A DNA stretch of 64,000 bases from assembly GCF_901875635.1 (NCBI RefSeq), contig NZ_CABFMN010000070.1:1-64000 (forward strand), read 5' to 3'. This document shows positions 54,417 through 64,000 of this stretch, piece by piece; the stretch's first letter is position 1; every line of letters begins with the position of its first letter. Source of the DNA: Xylophilus ampelinus. Lineage in GTDB: Bacteria; Pseudomonadota; Gammaproteobacteria; Burkholderiales; Burkholderiaceae_C. The notes under the pieces are model-generated. The model searched no databases, had not been told where the DNA came from, and saw only the letters and a program-made list of their open reading frames with translations. Position numbers and translations under genes: made by a program.

Positions 54417-54436
54417 TGTAGACAGACCTGTCTACA
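54417..54436. promoter_or_regulatory. TetR operator candidate 2
   Basis: An identical 20-bp palindrome (TGTAGACAG, AC, CTGTCTACA), ending 8 bases before the TetR ATG. There it would block its own transcription or translation start. Confidence 0.8.
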
Positions 54437-54444
54437 ATCACATC

Positions 54445-55044
54445 ATGCCCTCCCCGACCACCCCTGCCGCCGACCCGTCGGCACGCGAGCGCATCCTCGC
54501 GACCGCGCACGACCTCTTCTACCGGGACGGCATCCGCGCCACTGGCGTGGACCGGCTCATCGCCGAGTCCGGCGTGGCCAAGCTCACCTTCTACCGGCAC
54601 TTCGCGAGCAAGGACGCGCTGGTGCGCGAGTTCCTGGATTTCCGCCATCGCCGCTGGATGGCGTGGTTCATCGACGCGCTGGGCCGCCACGGCGCGGCTT
54701 CGCCGGCCGAAGGCAGCGCACGCCTGATGCTGCTGGCCGACGTGCTTCAGGAATGGACCGAACAGCCCGACTTCCGCGGCTGCGCCTTCATCAACTCGGT
54801 GGTCGAGATCGCGCAGGCGCTGCCCGAGGCGGTGGACATCGCGCGCGCGCACAAGGCCGAGATGACGCAGGTGATCGCCGAGCTGCTGCCCGAGGGCGCG
54901 ACGCGCGAGCTGCTGGCCGATGCGGCGGCGCTGGTCTTCGACGGCGCGATCGTGCGCGCCCAGATGGCCGGCGATGCGGCCGGACGCGAGGCGGCGGTGG
55001 GCACGCTGCGCACCGTGCTGGGCACGCTGGTGGCGCGGCGCTGA
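54445..55044 (+). CDS. TetR/AcrR family transcriptional regulator
   Basis: The protein has 199 residues. The N-terminal helix-turn-helix (RERILATAHDLFYRDGIRAT, VAKLTFYRHFASKDALVREF) is followed by an all-helical ligand domain with a conserved RGCAFINSVVE segment. That domain is typical of the TetR group next to DUF1348, oxidoreductase or glutathione-S-transferase genes. Two identical 20-bp palindromes precede it. It is divergent from the DUF1348 gene. Confidence 0.94.
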   Translation: MPSPTTPAADPSARERILATAHDLFYRDGIRATGVDRLIAESGVAKLTFYRHFASKDALVREFLDFRHRRWMAWFIDALGRHGAASPAEGSARLMLLADVLQEWTEQPDFRGCAFINSVVEIAQALPEAVDIARAHKAEMTQVIAELLPEGATRELLADAAALVFDGAIVRAQMAGDAAGREAAVGTLRTVLGTLVARR

Positions 55045-55070
55045 CGAGGCCAGGCACCGGACGCCTCGTT

Positions 55071-55126
55071 GCTATCGAATCGATAGCTGGAAGCGCCCGT
55101 CCTGCGGGCGTTGCAGCCGATTTTTT
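55071..55126 (+). repeat. Comamonadaceae-type extragenic repeat, copy B
   Basis: GCTATCGAATCGATAGC (55071-55087), then GCGCCCG ... CGGGCGTT (55093-55112), then GCCGATTTTTT (55116-55126). Same layout as copies at 265-322 and 56174-56227. The GC-rich hairpin and following T-run could also act as a terminator for the TetR gene. Confidence 0.7.
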
Positions 55127-55146
55127 CTTGAAAGCCCGGCGGCGCG

Positions 55147-56169
55147 CTAGAGGCCGAGCGCGCGCTGCAATGCAGTCGAATCCATGCGCACCGGCGGCTT
55201 CGGCCAGCCGCCGTCGAGCAGCTCGACCATCTTCGCGTTGCGCGGCGCGCTATGGCCGTGCGCTTCGGCCAGGCGCACCACTTCGCCGCTGAGCGCATCG
55301 ACCTCGGTGCGTCGCCCCAGTGCCACGTCGTCGGCCATGCTCGAGCGGGCCTTGGCATCGACACGCAACATGGGCGCGGCGATGCGGCGGAACAGCCAGT
55401 CGGGCAGGCGCAGCAGCATCGGCAGGCGACGTGGCGACACGGCGGTCATCTGCGCCGGCTCGATGCCGGCAGCGTCCAGGGCCGCCAGCGCCTCGTCGAT
55501 GAGTGCCGCGAAGCAGCGGCGGTAGCCGCGGTCCAGCAGTTGCTCGCGCAGCGGCAGGCCCGACAGCGCGTTGACCGGGTTGTTGAGGTTGAGCAGCAGC
55601 TTGCCCCACTGGATCGCCTGCAGGTCGCTGCGCAGGTCGATCGGCACGCCCGCGGCCTCGAAGACCGGCGCCCACGGCAGCAGGGCGGGGTGCGCCACGC
55701 TCGCCAGGCGGCCGGGGGTGCCGCGGTGGTAGGCGCCGGGCGCCAGCTCGGCCACGTTGTAGGGCACCATGCCCGGCAGCGCCTTGAGCGAGGGCGCGGC
55801 GCGCTGCGCGAGGCTGGCGTTGCCGATCCCGTTCTGCAGCGACACGACGGGCGTGCCGGCCGGCAGGGCCGCCGCCAGTTCGGCCGCGGCCGCGGCGGTG
55901 GCGCCGCTCTTCACCGACAACAGCACCAGCGCCGGGCGCACGCCGGCAGGCACCGAGGCGGCCAGCCGCAGGTCGGCGGCTCGCACGCGGTGGCAGGCAC
56001 CGTCGCGGTCGGTCAGGGTGAGCCCGTGCGCCGCAAGCGCCTCCAGCACGCGCGGCCGTCCGACGAGGGTGACCGGCACGCCTGCCGCCGCCAGGCAGCC
56101 GCCCACGTAGCAGCCGACGGCGCCGGCGCCCATCACCAGCACCTCGCCGGGTGCGTCCAGATCATTCAT
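55147..56169 (-). CDS. 2-dehydropantoate 2-reductase family protein (PanE/ApbA-like)
   Basis: The protein has 340 residues. The NADP fold GAGAVGCYVGG lies at residues 14-24, VSLQNGIGN is a substrate-side motif, and QWGKLLLNLNNPVNAL contains the catalytic Lys of the family. Classical members reduce ketopantoate in pantothenate synthesis. Many genomes carry several paralogues acting on other 2-keto acids, so the true substrate is not certain. Its start overlaps the stop of the phosphatase gene by 8 bases. Confidence 0.87.
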   Translation of the reverse strand: MNDLDAPGEVLVMGAGAVGCYVGGCLAAAGVPVTLVGRPRVLEALAAHGLTLTDRDGACHRVRAADLRLAASVPAGVRPALVLLSVKSGATAAAAAELAAALPAGTPVVSLQNGIGNASLAQRAAPSLKALPGMVPYNVAELAPGAYHRGTPGRLASVAHPALLPWAPVFEAAGVPIDLRSDLQAIQWGKLLLNLNNPVNALSGLPLREQLLDRGYRRCFAALIDEALAALDAAGIEPAQMTAVSPRRLPMLLRLPDWLFRRIAAPMLRVDAKARSSMADDVALGRRTEVDALSGEVVRLAEAHGHSAPRNAKMVELLDGGWPKPPVRMDSTALQRALGL

Positions 56170-56866
56170 GACGAAATCGGCCTCCAGCGCCCGCCAGATC
56201 GGCGCGAGCAGCTATCGAATCCATAGCAACGGGCAGCTCGGGCGCAGCCAGCGGGTCCTCCTCGATCAGGCGCCAGACGCCGCCCGCATGGCCCAGCACC
56301 AGCTTCTGGCAGTTGAGCACCGGCGAGCGCTGCTCGAAGGGCCAGAACTGGGCCATCTTGTCGCCATCGCTTTCGCCGGCCAGGCCCACGCTCTGGCGCA
56401 CAGCCTGCATGAACTGGCCGTGGCTGAAGAGAAAGACCTCCGCATCGTCCGGCAGCGCAGCCAGACGGGCCAGCGCCCACTCGGCCCGGCGCAGCACCTG
56501 CGAGAAGCTCTCGGCGCCCTCGCCGTCGATGTAGGCCGGGTCTGCGCGCTGCCAGTACGCCTCGACCGAGGGTCGGCGCTGCGCGCGCGTGGTGTCGGCC
56601 CAGTTGGCCGGGCACAGGTAGGTGAACTCGTGGATCGGCCAGATCGCCATCGGCACGCCGGGAAAGCGCACGCAGGTGGGCTCGGCCGTCTGGCGTGCAC
56701 GCAGGAAGGGCGAGCTCACGATGTGCGTCGGCTCGCGCCGCCAGCTGCAGGCCACCTCGCGCGCCTGCGAGACGCCCAGCGGCGTGAGCGGCATCGCGAC
56801 CAGATCGCGCGTGGGCTGGCCGGCGTTCCCGGTGCTCTGGCCGTGGCGAACAAAGGTCGCACGCAT
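56162..56866 (-). CDS. Histidine phosphatase family protein (phosphoglycerate mutase-like)
   Basis: The protein has 234 residues. RHG at residues 7-9 (FVRHGQSTGN) is the phosphohistidine motif, SSPFLRARQTAEPT follows, and FSHGQF holds the second His. The substrate is unknown. The last 20 residues (after LPV) are encoded by a copy of the extragenic repeat (56174-56227), so the C-terminus has been replaced or extended by repeat insertion. The gene lies 23 bases downstream of alaS on the same strand. Confidence 0.9.
   Translation of the reverse strand: MRATFVRHGQSTGNAGQPTRDLVAMPLTPLGVSQAREVACSWRREPTHIVSSPFLRARQTAEPTCVRFPGVPMAIWPIHEFTYLCPANWADTTRAQRRPSVEAYWQRADPAYIDGEGAESFSQVLRRAEWALARLAALPDDAEVFLFSHGQFMQAVRQSVGLAGESDGDKMAQFWPFEQRSPVLNCQKLVLGHAGGVWRLIEEDPLAAPELPVAMDSIAARADLAGAGGRFRHE
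56174..56227 (-). repeat. Comamonadaceae-type extragenic repeat, copy C, inside a coding end
   Basis: The minus strand reads GCTATGGATTCGATAGC, then a GCGC ... GCGGGCGC block, then GGCCGATTT. This is the order seen in copies A and B. It overlaps the last codons of the phosphatase gene. Confidence 0.65.
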
Positions 56867-56889
56867 GGCGCGGGCCGTGTCGAGGCGCC

Positions 56890-59514
<2,625 letters not shown>

Positions 59515-59606
59515 GGGATGTGGAGGCTGGGGCACCGGCGGCCGGCCGGACCGCCCGGCGACAGGGGTGGCACGGCCGCTAACTGCTTGATTCGATTGAA
59601 CATTCG

Positions 59607-59612
59607 ATTATA
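59607..59612 (-). promoter_or_regulatory. Candidate -10 box of the alaS promoter
   Basis: TATAAT on the minus strand, 93 bases upstream of alaS, in an otherwise GC-rich stretch. A direct repeat ATTCGATT (59590 and 59602) lies next to it. No convincing -35 box is seen. Confidence 0.35.
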
Positions 59613-59841
59613 GGTTTGGGGCCCCCATGCGGCCGATGGCGGCGGGCCGGCCATGCGGGGCCTGCGGGCAAGTGGCCGAGCGTCCGCGCCGCAAGGGCAT
59701 GCGGGCGTCCCCGGCTTGCGGCAGGTCAGTCCCGCGACTGCACAATGCGCGTAAGGTGCAGGTCGACGCGGCCCACAGGTCGCGCCTTGCCCGCGAGAGC
59801 CGCCACCGCGGCGCCCGCACCCTGTCACAAGGAGTTTCTGC

Positions 59842-60663
59842 ATGGCTGGCTACGAAGCCGCGCACTGGACCATCAACGACCTCGACTTCTCGCGCATCGA
59901 GCTCGATCGCATCCGCGACGACGACACGCTGTTCTACCTTGCCTGCTCCGCCTCCTTCATCGAGAGCGGCTCCGACCTCTACACCCACAACCTGGTCGAC
60001 TTCTTCGCCGGCGACGAGGAGGTCACGGCCTGGCTGCGCGACCACTGGGAGCACGAGGAACTGCAGCACGGCCGCGCCCTGCGCGCCTACGTCAACCACG
60101 TGTGGCCGGAGTTCGACTGGGAGCCGGCCTTCCAGAGCTTCCTCACCGAATACGCGACCTATTGCAAGGTGGAGCTGCTCGCGCCCACGCGCGGCCTGGA
60201 GATGTCGGCCCGCTGCGTGGTCGAGACCGGCACCGCCACCTACTACCGGGCGCTGGCCAAGGCGGCGAGCGAGCCGGTCTTCGTCGACCTGTGCACCCGC
60301 ATCGCGACCGACGAGGTCAACCACTACAAGCACTTCTACAAGTTCTTCCGCCGCTATCGCCAGGAGGAACGGCTTGGCCGCCTGCGCGTGCTGGGCACCG
60401 TGGCGCGCCGCACCTGGGAGCTGAAGAGCGAGGACGCCGACTGCGCCCTGCGCCACATCGCGCGCGGCCGCCATCCCGCCCAGGCCCCCGACCGCGCCTG
60501 GCAGCGTGGCCTGAGCAGCCGCGTGAGCCGCACCATCAGCCGCAACCTCAACCCCGGCATGACCCTGAAGATGCTGATGCGCCCGCTGGAGCTGCCGACA
60601 CCGGTGCAGACCGCTCTCCAGGTGCCGATCGAACTCTTCATGCAGCGCGTTTTCCTGCGCTGA
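59842..60663 (+). CDS. Ferritin-like (diiron) domain protein
   Basis: The protein has 273 residues. Four-helix-bundle metal motifs are visible: FIESGSDLY near residue 35, HWEHEELQHG (ExxH) near 66, VVETGTATYY near 125 and DEVNHYKHFYKFF (ExxH-like) near 155. Together they supply the usual Glu/His set of a diiron site. The last 100 residues are basic. An oxidase or hydroxylase activity is possible, but no function is established for this group as far as I know. AAGGAG precedes the ATG. The gene stands alone between alaS (divergent) and nlpD (convergent). Confidence 0.82.
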   Translation: MAGYEAAHWTINDLDFSRIELDRIRDDDTLFYLACSASFIESGSDLYTHNLVDFFAGDEEVTAWLRDHWEHEELQHGRALRAYVNHVWPEFDWEPAFQSFLTEYATYCKVELLAPTRGLEMSARCVVETGTATYYRALAKAASEPVFVDLCTRIATDEVNHYKHFYKFFRRYRQEERLGRLRVLGTVARRTWELKSEDADCALRHIARGRHPAQAPDRAWQRGLSSRVSRTISRNLNPGMTLKMLMRPLELPTPVQTALQVPIELFMQRVFLR

Positions 60664-60681
60664 ACCCCGGCGAACAGAAAC

Positions 60682-60718
60682 AAAAAATGCCGGACCAGGC
60701 TGCGGCCTGGTCCGGCAT
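60682..60718 (-). terminator. Rho-independent terminator of the surE-pcm-nlpD operon
   Basis: A perfect 14-bp stem (60687-60700 with 60705-60718) closes a TGCG loop. On the minus strand it is followed by six T residues (60682-60687 as A on the plus strand). It lies 33 bases after the nlpD stop. On the plus strand the stem lacks a T-run, so it works mainly for the minus strand. Confidence 0.9.
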
Positions 60719-60750
60719 CGGTTGAATTCGCCGCGGCGTGGCGCGACGCT

Positions 60751-61671
60751 TCAGCGCGCCGGCAGATACCGCGACGGATCGACGGGCTTGCCCTGGCGGC
60801 GGATCTCGAAGTGCAGCTTCACCCGATCGGCATCGCTGCTGCCCATCTCGGCGATTTTCTGGCCCTTCTGCACCGACTGATCCTCCTTGACCAGCAAAGT
60901 CTGGTTGTGGGCGTAGGCCGTCAGATAGGTGTTGTTGTGCTTGAGGATGATGAGGTTGCCGTAGCCGCGCAGGCCCGCGCCAGCGTAGACCACCCGGCCG
61001 TCGGCCGCGGCGAGCACCGCATCGCCGGCCTTGCCGCCGATGTCTAGGCCCTTGTTCTTCACCTCGTCGAAGCCGGCGATCAGGCTGCCGTGGGCGGGCC
61101 AGATCCAGCCCACGTCCTCGTCGCCCGACGCGGCGGCGGCAGGGGCCACCGACGAGGTGGTGACGGGTGGCGTCGGCTTCACCGCCGGGGCGCTCGCGGC
61201 TGCAGCAGGCGCCGTGGTGCCGGTGGCGGCCGACGCACCTGCCGCGGCAGCCGGCGGCATGGACGTGGGGGGAACCGCCGCCACAGGGACACCGGCAGCC
61301 GGGGGAATCACGCGGAGCACCTGGCCCACTTCGATCAGGTCGGGGTTGTCGAGGTTGTTCCAGCGGGCGAGATCGCGCCAGTTCTGGCTGGTTTCGGACG
61401 CGATGCGGCGGATGGTGTCGCCGGGCCGCACGGCGTAGTAGCCAGGTTTGCCCAGGTTCTCGACGCCCGGCAGCGGCTTGCCGTTGGCATCGGTGATGGG
61501 CAGGCCGTTGGGGCCGATGACCGGCCCTGCAGCGGCAGCCGGCGCCTGGCTCATGGTGCCCCGGTCCTCGACGGGCGCCGGCCCGCGCTTGGCGGTGCTG
61601 CAGCCCGCGACTGCCAGCACGAACGCCAACGACGACCACACCAGCCAGCGCCGGTTACCAAAACCCTGCAT
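60751..61671 (-). CDS. nlpD: LysM and M23/LytM-domain lipoprotein, NlpD-like
   Basis: The protein has 306 residues. The lipobox VAGC (Cys about residue 24) precedes a LysM domain (YYAVRPGDTIRRIASETSQN, LIEVGQVLRV), a 60-residue Ala/Pro/Thr linker, and a LytM domain. The peptidase's first metal-binding His (HxGxD) is Asn here (NKGLDI), while YAHN and LHFEIR remain. It is therefore probably an inactive activator of cell-wall amidases, as E. coli NlpD is. AAGGAA precedes the ATG at 61671. It is the last gene of surE-pcm-nlpD; rpoS does not follow, and a strong terminator does. Confidence 0.92.
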   Translation of the reverse strand: MQGFGNRRWLVWSSLAFVLAVAGCSTAKRGPAPVEDRGTMSQAPAAAAGPVIGPNGLPITDANGKPLPGVENLGKPGYYAVRPGDTIRRIASETSQNWRDLARWNNLDNPDLIEVGQVLRVIPPAAGVPVAAVPPTSMPPAAAAGASAATGTTAPAAAASAPAVKPTPPVTTSSVAPAAAASGDEDVGWIWPAHGSLIAGFDEVKNKGLDIGGKAGDAVLAAADGRVVYAGAGLRGYGNLIILKHNNTYLTAYAHNQTLLVKEDQSVQKGQKIAEMGSSDADRVKLHFEIRRQGKPVDPSRYLPAR

Positions 61672-61682
61672 GTGTCTTTCCT

Positions 61683-62456
61683 TCAAGCAATCCCGGATTT
61701 TAGAGGGACAAAGTGCACGGCCTCAAGAACACGTCGCTCGATCCCACGGGCATTTTTATCAATGATGACAAGCGTTTGGCCGCCATTTGCAGAAACCGTC
61801 GGAGCTACGATGCGCCCGCCCACGGCCAGCTGTTGGACCCACTCCGCCGGCACATCCTCGCCGCCGGCGGCCGCGATGATGCCGGCGTAGGGCGCACCGC
61901 GCGCGTAGCCGATGCGGCCGTCGGCCAGCATCAGGTGCACGTTGGCCAGGCGGAAGGGCCGCAGGTTGGCTCGGGCACGCTCGTGCAGCCCGCGCAGGCG
62001 TTCGATGCTGTACACCTCGCTCGCAACGTGGCTGAGCACCGCGGCCTGGTAGCCGCAGCCGGTGCCGATCTCCAGCACGCGGCCGAGGCGCTCCTGCGAC
62101 TTGCCGGCCAGGGCCGGCGCGCCGAGCAGCAGTTCGGTCATGCGGGCGACGACGTTCGGCTTGGAGATCGTCTGGCCGAGGCCGATCGGCAGGCTGGTGT
62201 CCTCGTAGGCCTGGTTGACGAGGGCACTGTCGACGAAGCGATGCCGTTCCACGGTGCCCATGGCCCGCAGCACCCGCCCGTCGGCGATGCCCTGCTGGGC
62301 CAGCTTCTGGACCATGCGCGCGCGGATGGCTTCAGACGCCATCGAGGGCGTGCTGCTGACCACCGGGCTGGCCGGCACGGCCGGCTGGCGGCCGCGCGTG
62401 ACGGCCGACGCGGTGGGCGTGAGCTTGACCGGGAACGTGGGGCGTTGCTGGGCCAT
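61683..62456 (-). CDS. pcm: Protein-L-isoaspartate O-methyltransferase
   Basis: The protein has 257 residues. The methyltransferase core begins RARMVQKLAQQGIADGRVLR. It has LPIGLGQTISKPNVVARMTE and the SAM-binding LEIGTGCGYQAAVLS near residue 129. The N-terminal 38 residues are a Pro/Thr/Ser-rich extension not needed for the fold. It repairs isoaspartyl damage in proteins using SAM. It lies 4 bases after surE and 11 before nlpD, the conserved stress/stationary-phase cluster. Confidence 0.96.
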   Translation of the reverse strand: MAQQRPTFPVKLTPTASAVTRGRQPAVPASPVVSSTPSMASEAIRARMVQKLAQQGIADGRVLRAMGTVERHRFVDSALVNQAYEDTSLPIGLGQTISKPNVVARMTELLLGAPALAGKSQERLGRVLEIGTGCGYQAAVLSHVASEVYSIERLRGLHERARANLRPFRLANVHLMLADGRIGYARGAPYAGIIAAAGGEDVPAEWVQQLAVGGRIVAPTVSANGGQTLVIIDKNARGIERRVLEAVHFVPLKSGIA

Positions 62457-62460
62457 GCGC

Positions 62461-63225
62461 TCAGTCGGCCGCGTCGAGGCGGGCCACGGCCTCGCCCCAC
62501 TCGCCCAGGTGCGCGTGGTCGGTCAGGTCGATCTGCAAGGGCGTGAGGGCCACGTGGCCCGCTGCCGTAGCGTGGAAATCCGTGCCCTCGCCGCTGTCCT
62601 TCGCGCCGCCGGCGCCGGCAATCCAGTACATGGTGTCGCCACGCGGGCTGTCCTGCGTGATGACCTTCTCGGCCGCGTGCCGGCGACCCAGGCGGCAGAC
62701 CTTGATGGGCTTGAGCTCGTCCACAGGCCGGTTGGGAACGTTGACGTTGAGCAGCCACGCCGCACCGCCCAGCATCCGCTCGCGCTCGATGCGCTGCACC
62801 AGGCGCTGCGCGACCTGTGCGGCGGCCTCCACGTGCGCCCAGCCCTTCTCGATCTGCGAGATGGCGATGGCCGGAATGCCGAAGAGGTAGGCTTCCATCG
62901 CAGCGCCGACAGTGCCCGAATAGATGGTGTCGTCGCCCATGTTGGCGCCGTTGTTGATGCCGGAAACCACCAGGTCCGGCCGATAGTCCAGCAAGCCCTT
63001 GAGCGCGATGTGCACGCAATCGGCGGGCGTGCCCGTCACATAGCGGAAGCCGTTGTGCGCCTGGTGCACGTACAGCGGCGCGGACAGGGTCAGGGCGTTG
63101 GACTTGGCGCTGTTGTTGTGCTCCGGCGCGATCACCTCGACGTCGGCGATCTCGGCCAGCGCCTTGTGCAATGCGACGATGCCGGGCGCCTGGTGGCCGT
63201 CGTCGTTGGAAATGAGAATCTTCAT
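62461..63225 (-). CDS. surE: 5'/3'-nucleotidase SurE
   Basis: The protein has 254 residues. The metal-binding start MKILISNDDG (Asp8, Asp9) is followed by VIAPEHNNSAKSNALTL, the VSGINNGANMGDD metal site and YSGTVGAAMEAYLFGIPA. It dephosphorylates nucleoside monophosphates and possibly polyphosphate. It is the first gene of the surE-pcm-nlpD operon. Confidence 0.97.
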   Translation of the reverse strand: MKILISNDDGHQAPGIVALHKALAEIADVEVIAPEHNNSAKSNALTLSAPLYVHQAHNGFRYVTGTPADCVHIALKGLLDYRPDLVVSGINNGANMGDDTIYSGTVGAAMEAYLFGIPAIAISQIEKGWAHVEAAAQVAQRLVQRIERERMLGGAAWLLNVNVPNRPVDELKPIKVCRLGRRHAAEKVITQDSPRGDTMYWIAGAGGAKDSGEGTDFHATAAGHVALTPLQIDLTDHAHLGEWGEAVARLDAAD

Positions 63226-63363
63226 GGCAGAACGCGCGATTCTAGGCCGCCGCTGCGGCCGTCCGCGCCGCTCGGGGCGACGCCGGATCGCGGTCTCGCC
63301 AGGGACATCGCGCCCGCAGGAGCGGCCCGTATCATGCGCCGCTTCACAGACGGAGACTTTCGG

Positions 63364-64000
63364 ATGCATGCATGGCTTTGCGAGGATCCGGTGGGCGTCG
63401 ACGCGCTCACCTGGAAAGAGTTGCCCACGCCGGAGCCCGGGACGGGCCAGGTGCTGGTGGAGATCCAGGCCGCGAGCCTGAACTTCCCCGACCTGCTCAT
63501 CGTCCAGAACAAGTACCAGATCAAGCCGCCCCTGCCCTTCGTGCCCGGCTCGGAATACGCCGGCATCGTGCGGGCGGTGGGCGAAGGCGTCACGCACCTG
63601 AAGGCCGGTCAGAACGTGGCCTGCCTGTCGGGCACCGGTGGCTTCGGCACGCACACCCTCGCACCGGCCGCACTGTGCATGCCGCTGCCAGATGGCTTTT
63701 CGTACGTCGACGCGGCGGCCTTCATCATGATCTACGCCACGTCGTGGCACGCGCTGATCGATCGCGCACAACTCAAGGCCGGCGAGACGGTGCTGGTGCT
63801 GGGCGCCGCGGGCGGTGTGGGCACCGCCGCGATCCAGATCGCAAAGGCGGCGGGCGCGCGCGTGATCGCCGCGGCATCCACCGACGAAAAGTGTGCGCTG
63901 TGTACATCCATCGGCGCCGATGCGACCATCAATTACAGCACCCACGCCCTGCCGGGCGCATTCCGCGAGGCGGTGAAAGCAGCCACCGATGGCAAGGGTC
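63364..64000 (+). CDS. NADPH:quinone oxidoreductase family protein (3' end outside window)
   Basis: The first 212 residues of a zinc-free MDR enzyme are present. It begins MHAWLCEDPVGVDALTWKEL and contains ASLNFPDLLIVQNKYQIKPP, FVPGSEYAGIV and LVLGAAGGVGTAAIQIAKAAGA, the last being the NADPH-binding turn. Members reduce quinones or enones. The ATG at 63364 has GGAG seven bases upstream. It is divergent from surE with 138 bases between. The window ends in the middle of the cofactor domain. Confidence 0.92.
   Translation, partial: MHAWLCEDPVGVDALTWKELPTPEPGTGQVLVEIQAASLNFPDLLIVQNKYQIKPPLPFVPGSEYAGIVRAVGEGVTHLKAGQNVACLSGTGGFGTHTLAPAALCMPLPDGFSYVDAAAFIMIYATSWHALIDRAQLKAGETVLVLGAAGGVGTAAIQIAKAAGARVIAAASTDEKCALCTSIGADATINYSTHALPGAFREAVKAATDGKG

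Overview
The window is high-GC DNA from a betaproteobacterium. It is most likely of the order Burkholderiales, family Comamonadaceae (Variovorax-like). Indicators are a monomeric-type NADP isocitrate dehydrogenase, three Bug/TctC-type binding proteins and FMN-based catabolic genes. There are also three copies of a short extragenic repeat (two dyads followed by a CCGATTT tail) of the kind I associate with that family. The species assignment is inference.

Region 1 (1-2,800): end of a biotin-dependent carboxylase subunit, then icd and a strong terminator.

Region 2 (2,881-24,834): a catabolic island lying between two decayed IS481-type remnants in the same orientation that start with the same 13 bases. 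It holds a two-component flavin monooxygenase (LLM oxygenase plus a flavin reductase fused to an IclR-type effector domain), a CaiB-type CoA transferase, an iron-ADH-like protein, a crotonase, an acyl-CoA dehydrogenase and an AtuA-like protein. It also holds two SDRs, an MDR reductase, a Liv-type ABC importer with two paralogous binding proteins, a Bug protein and a GntR/UTRA regulator. An identical 18-bp site (CCTGTCAATAGTACTTCT) lies in two divergent promoter regions, with two 14/18 variants at two more positions. The island therefore looks like one GntR-controlled regulon for uptake and beta-oxidation-like breakdown of an unidentified acid or terpenoid/cyclic compound.

Region 3 (24,831-34,553): a LysR gene divergent from SnoaL-like and SDR genes, then an aliphatic amidase with a NorQ/NorD-type (MoxR AAA+ plus VWA) pair. 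A second LysR gene is divergent from a Bug protein and an aromatic-ring FAD monooxygenase.

Region 4 (34,543-52,236): a nitrogen-scavenging block. It contains formamidase with FmdB, a five-gene urea/short-amide ABC transporter, and a divergent 1,131-residue hybrid kinase whose sensor is an NCS1 permease domain joined to a cysteine cluster. Next come its LuxR-type response regulator, a solute-binding-like protein without signal peptide, cyanase with a nitrate/cyanate-type ABC transporter, and a PAS kinase with a LuxR-type regulator. A near-identical palindrome precedes amiE and urtA, and a second motif precedes urtA and the cyanate transporter. This suggests common control of amide, urea and cyanate use.

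Region 5 (52,247-64,000): mostly housekeeping genes. These are a phospholipase-D-like lipoprotein, a TetR gene with two perfect operators divergent from a DUF1348 gene, a ketopantoate-reductase-like gene, a histidine phosphatase, alaS, a ferritin-like protein, the nlpD-pcm-surE cluster (rpoS is not downstream of nlpD) and the start of a quinone oxidoreductase. No tRNA, rRNA or CRISPR array was seen.
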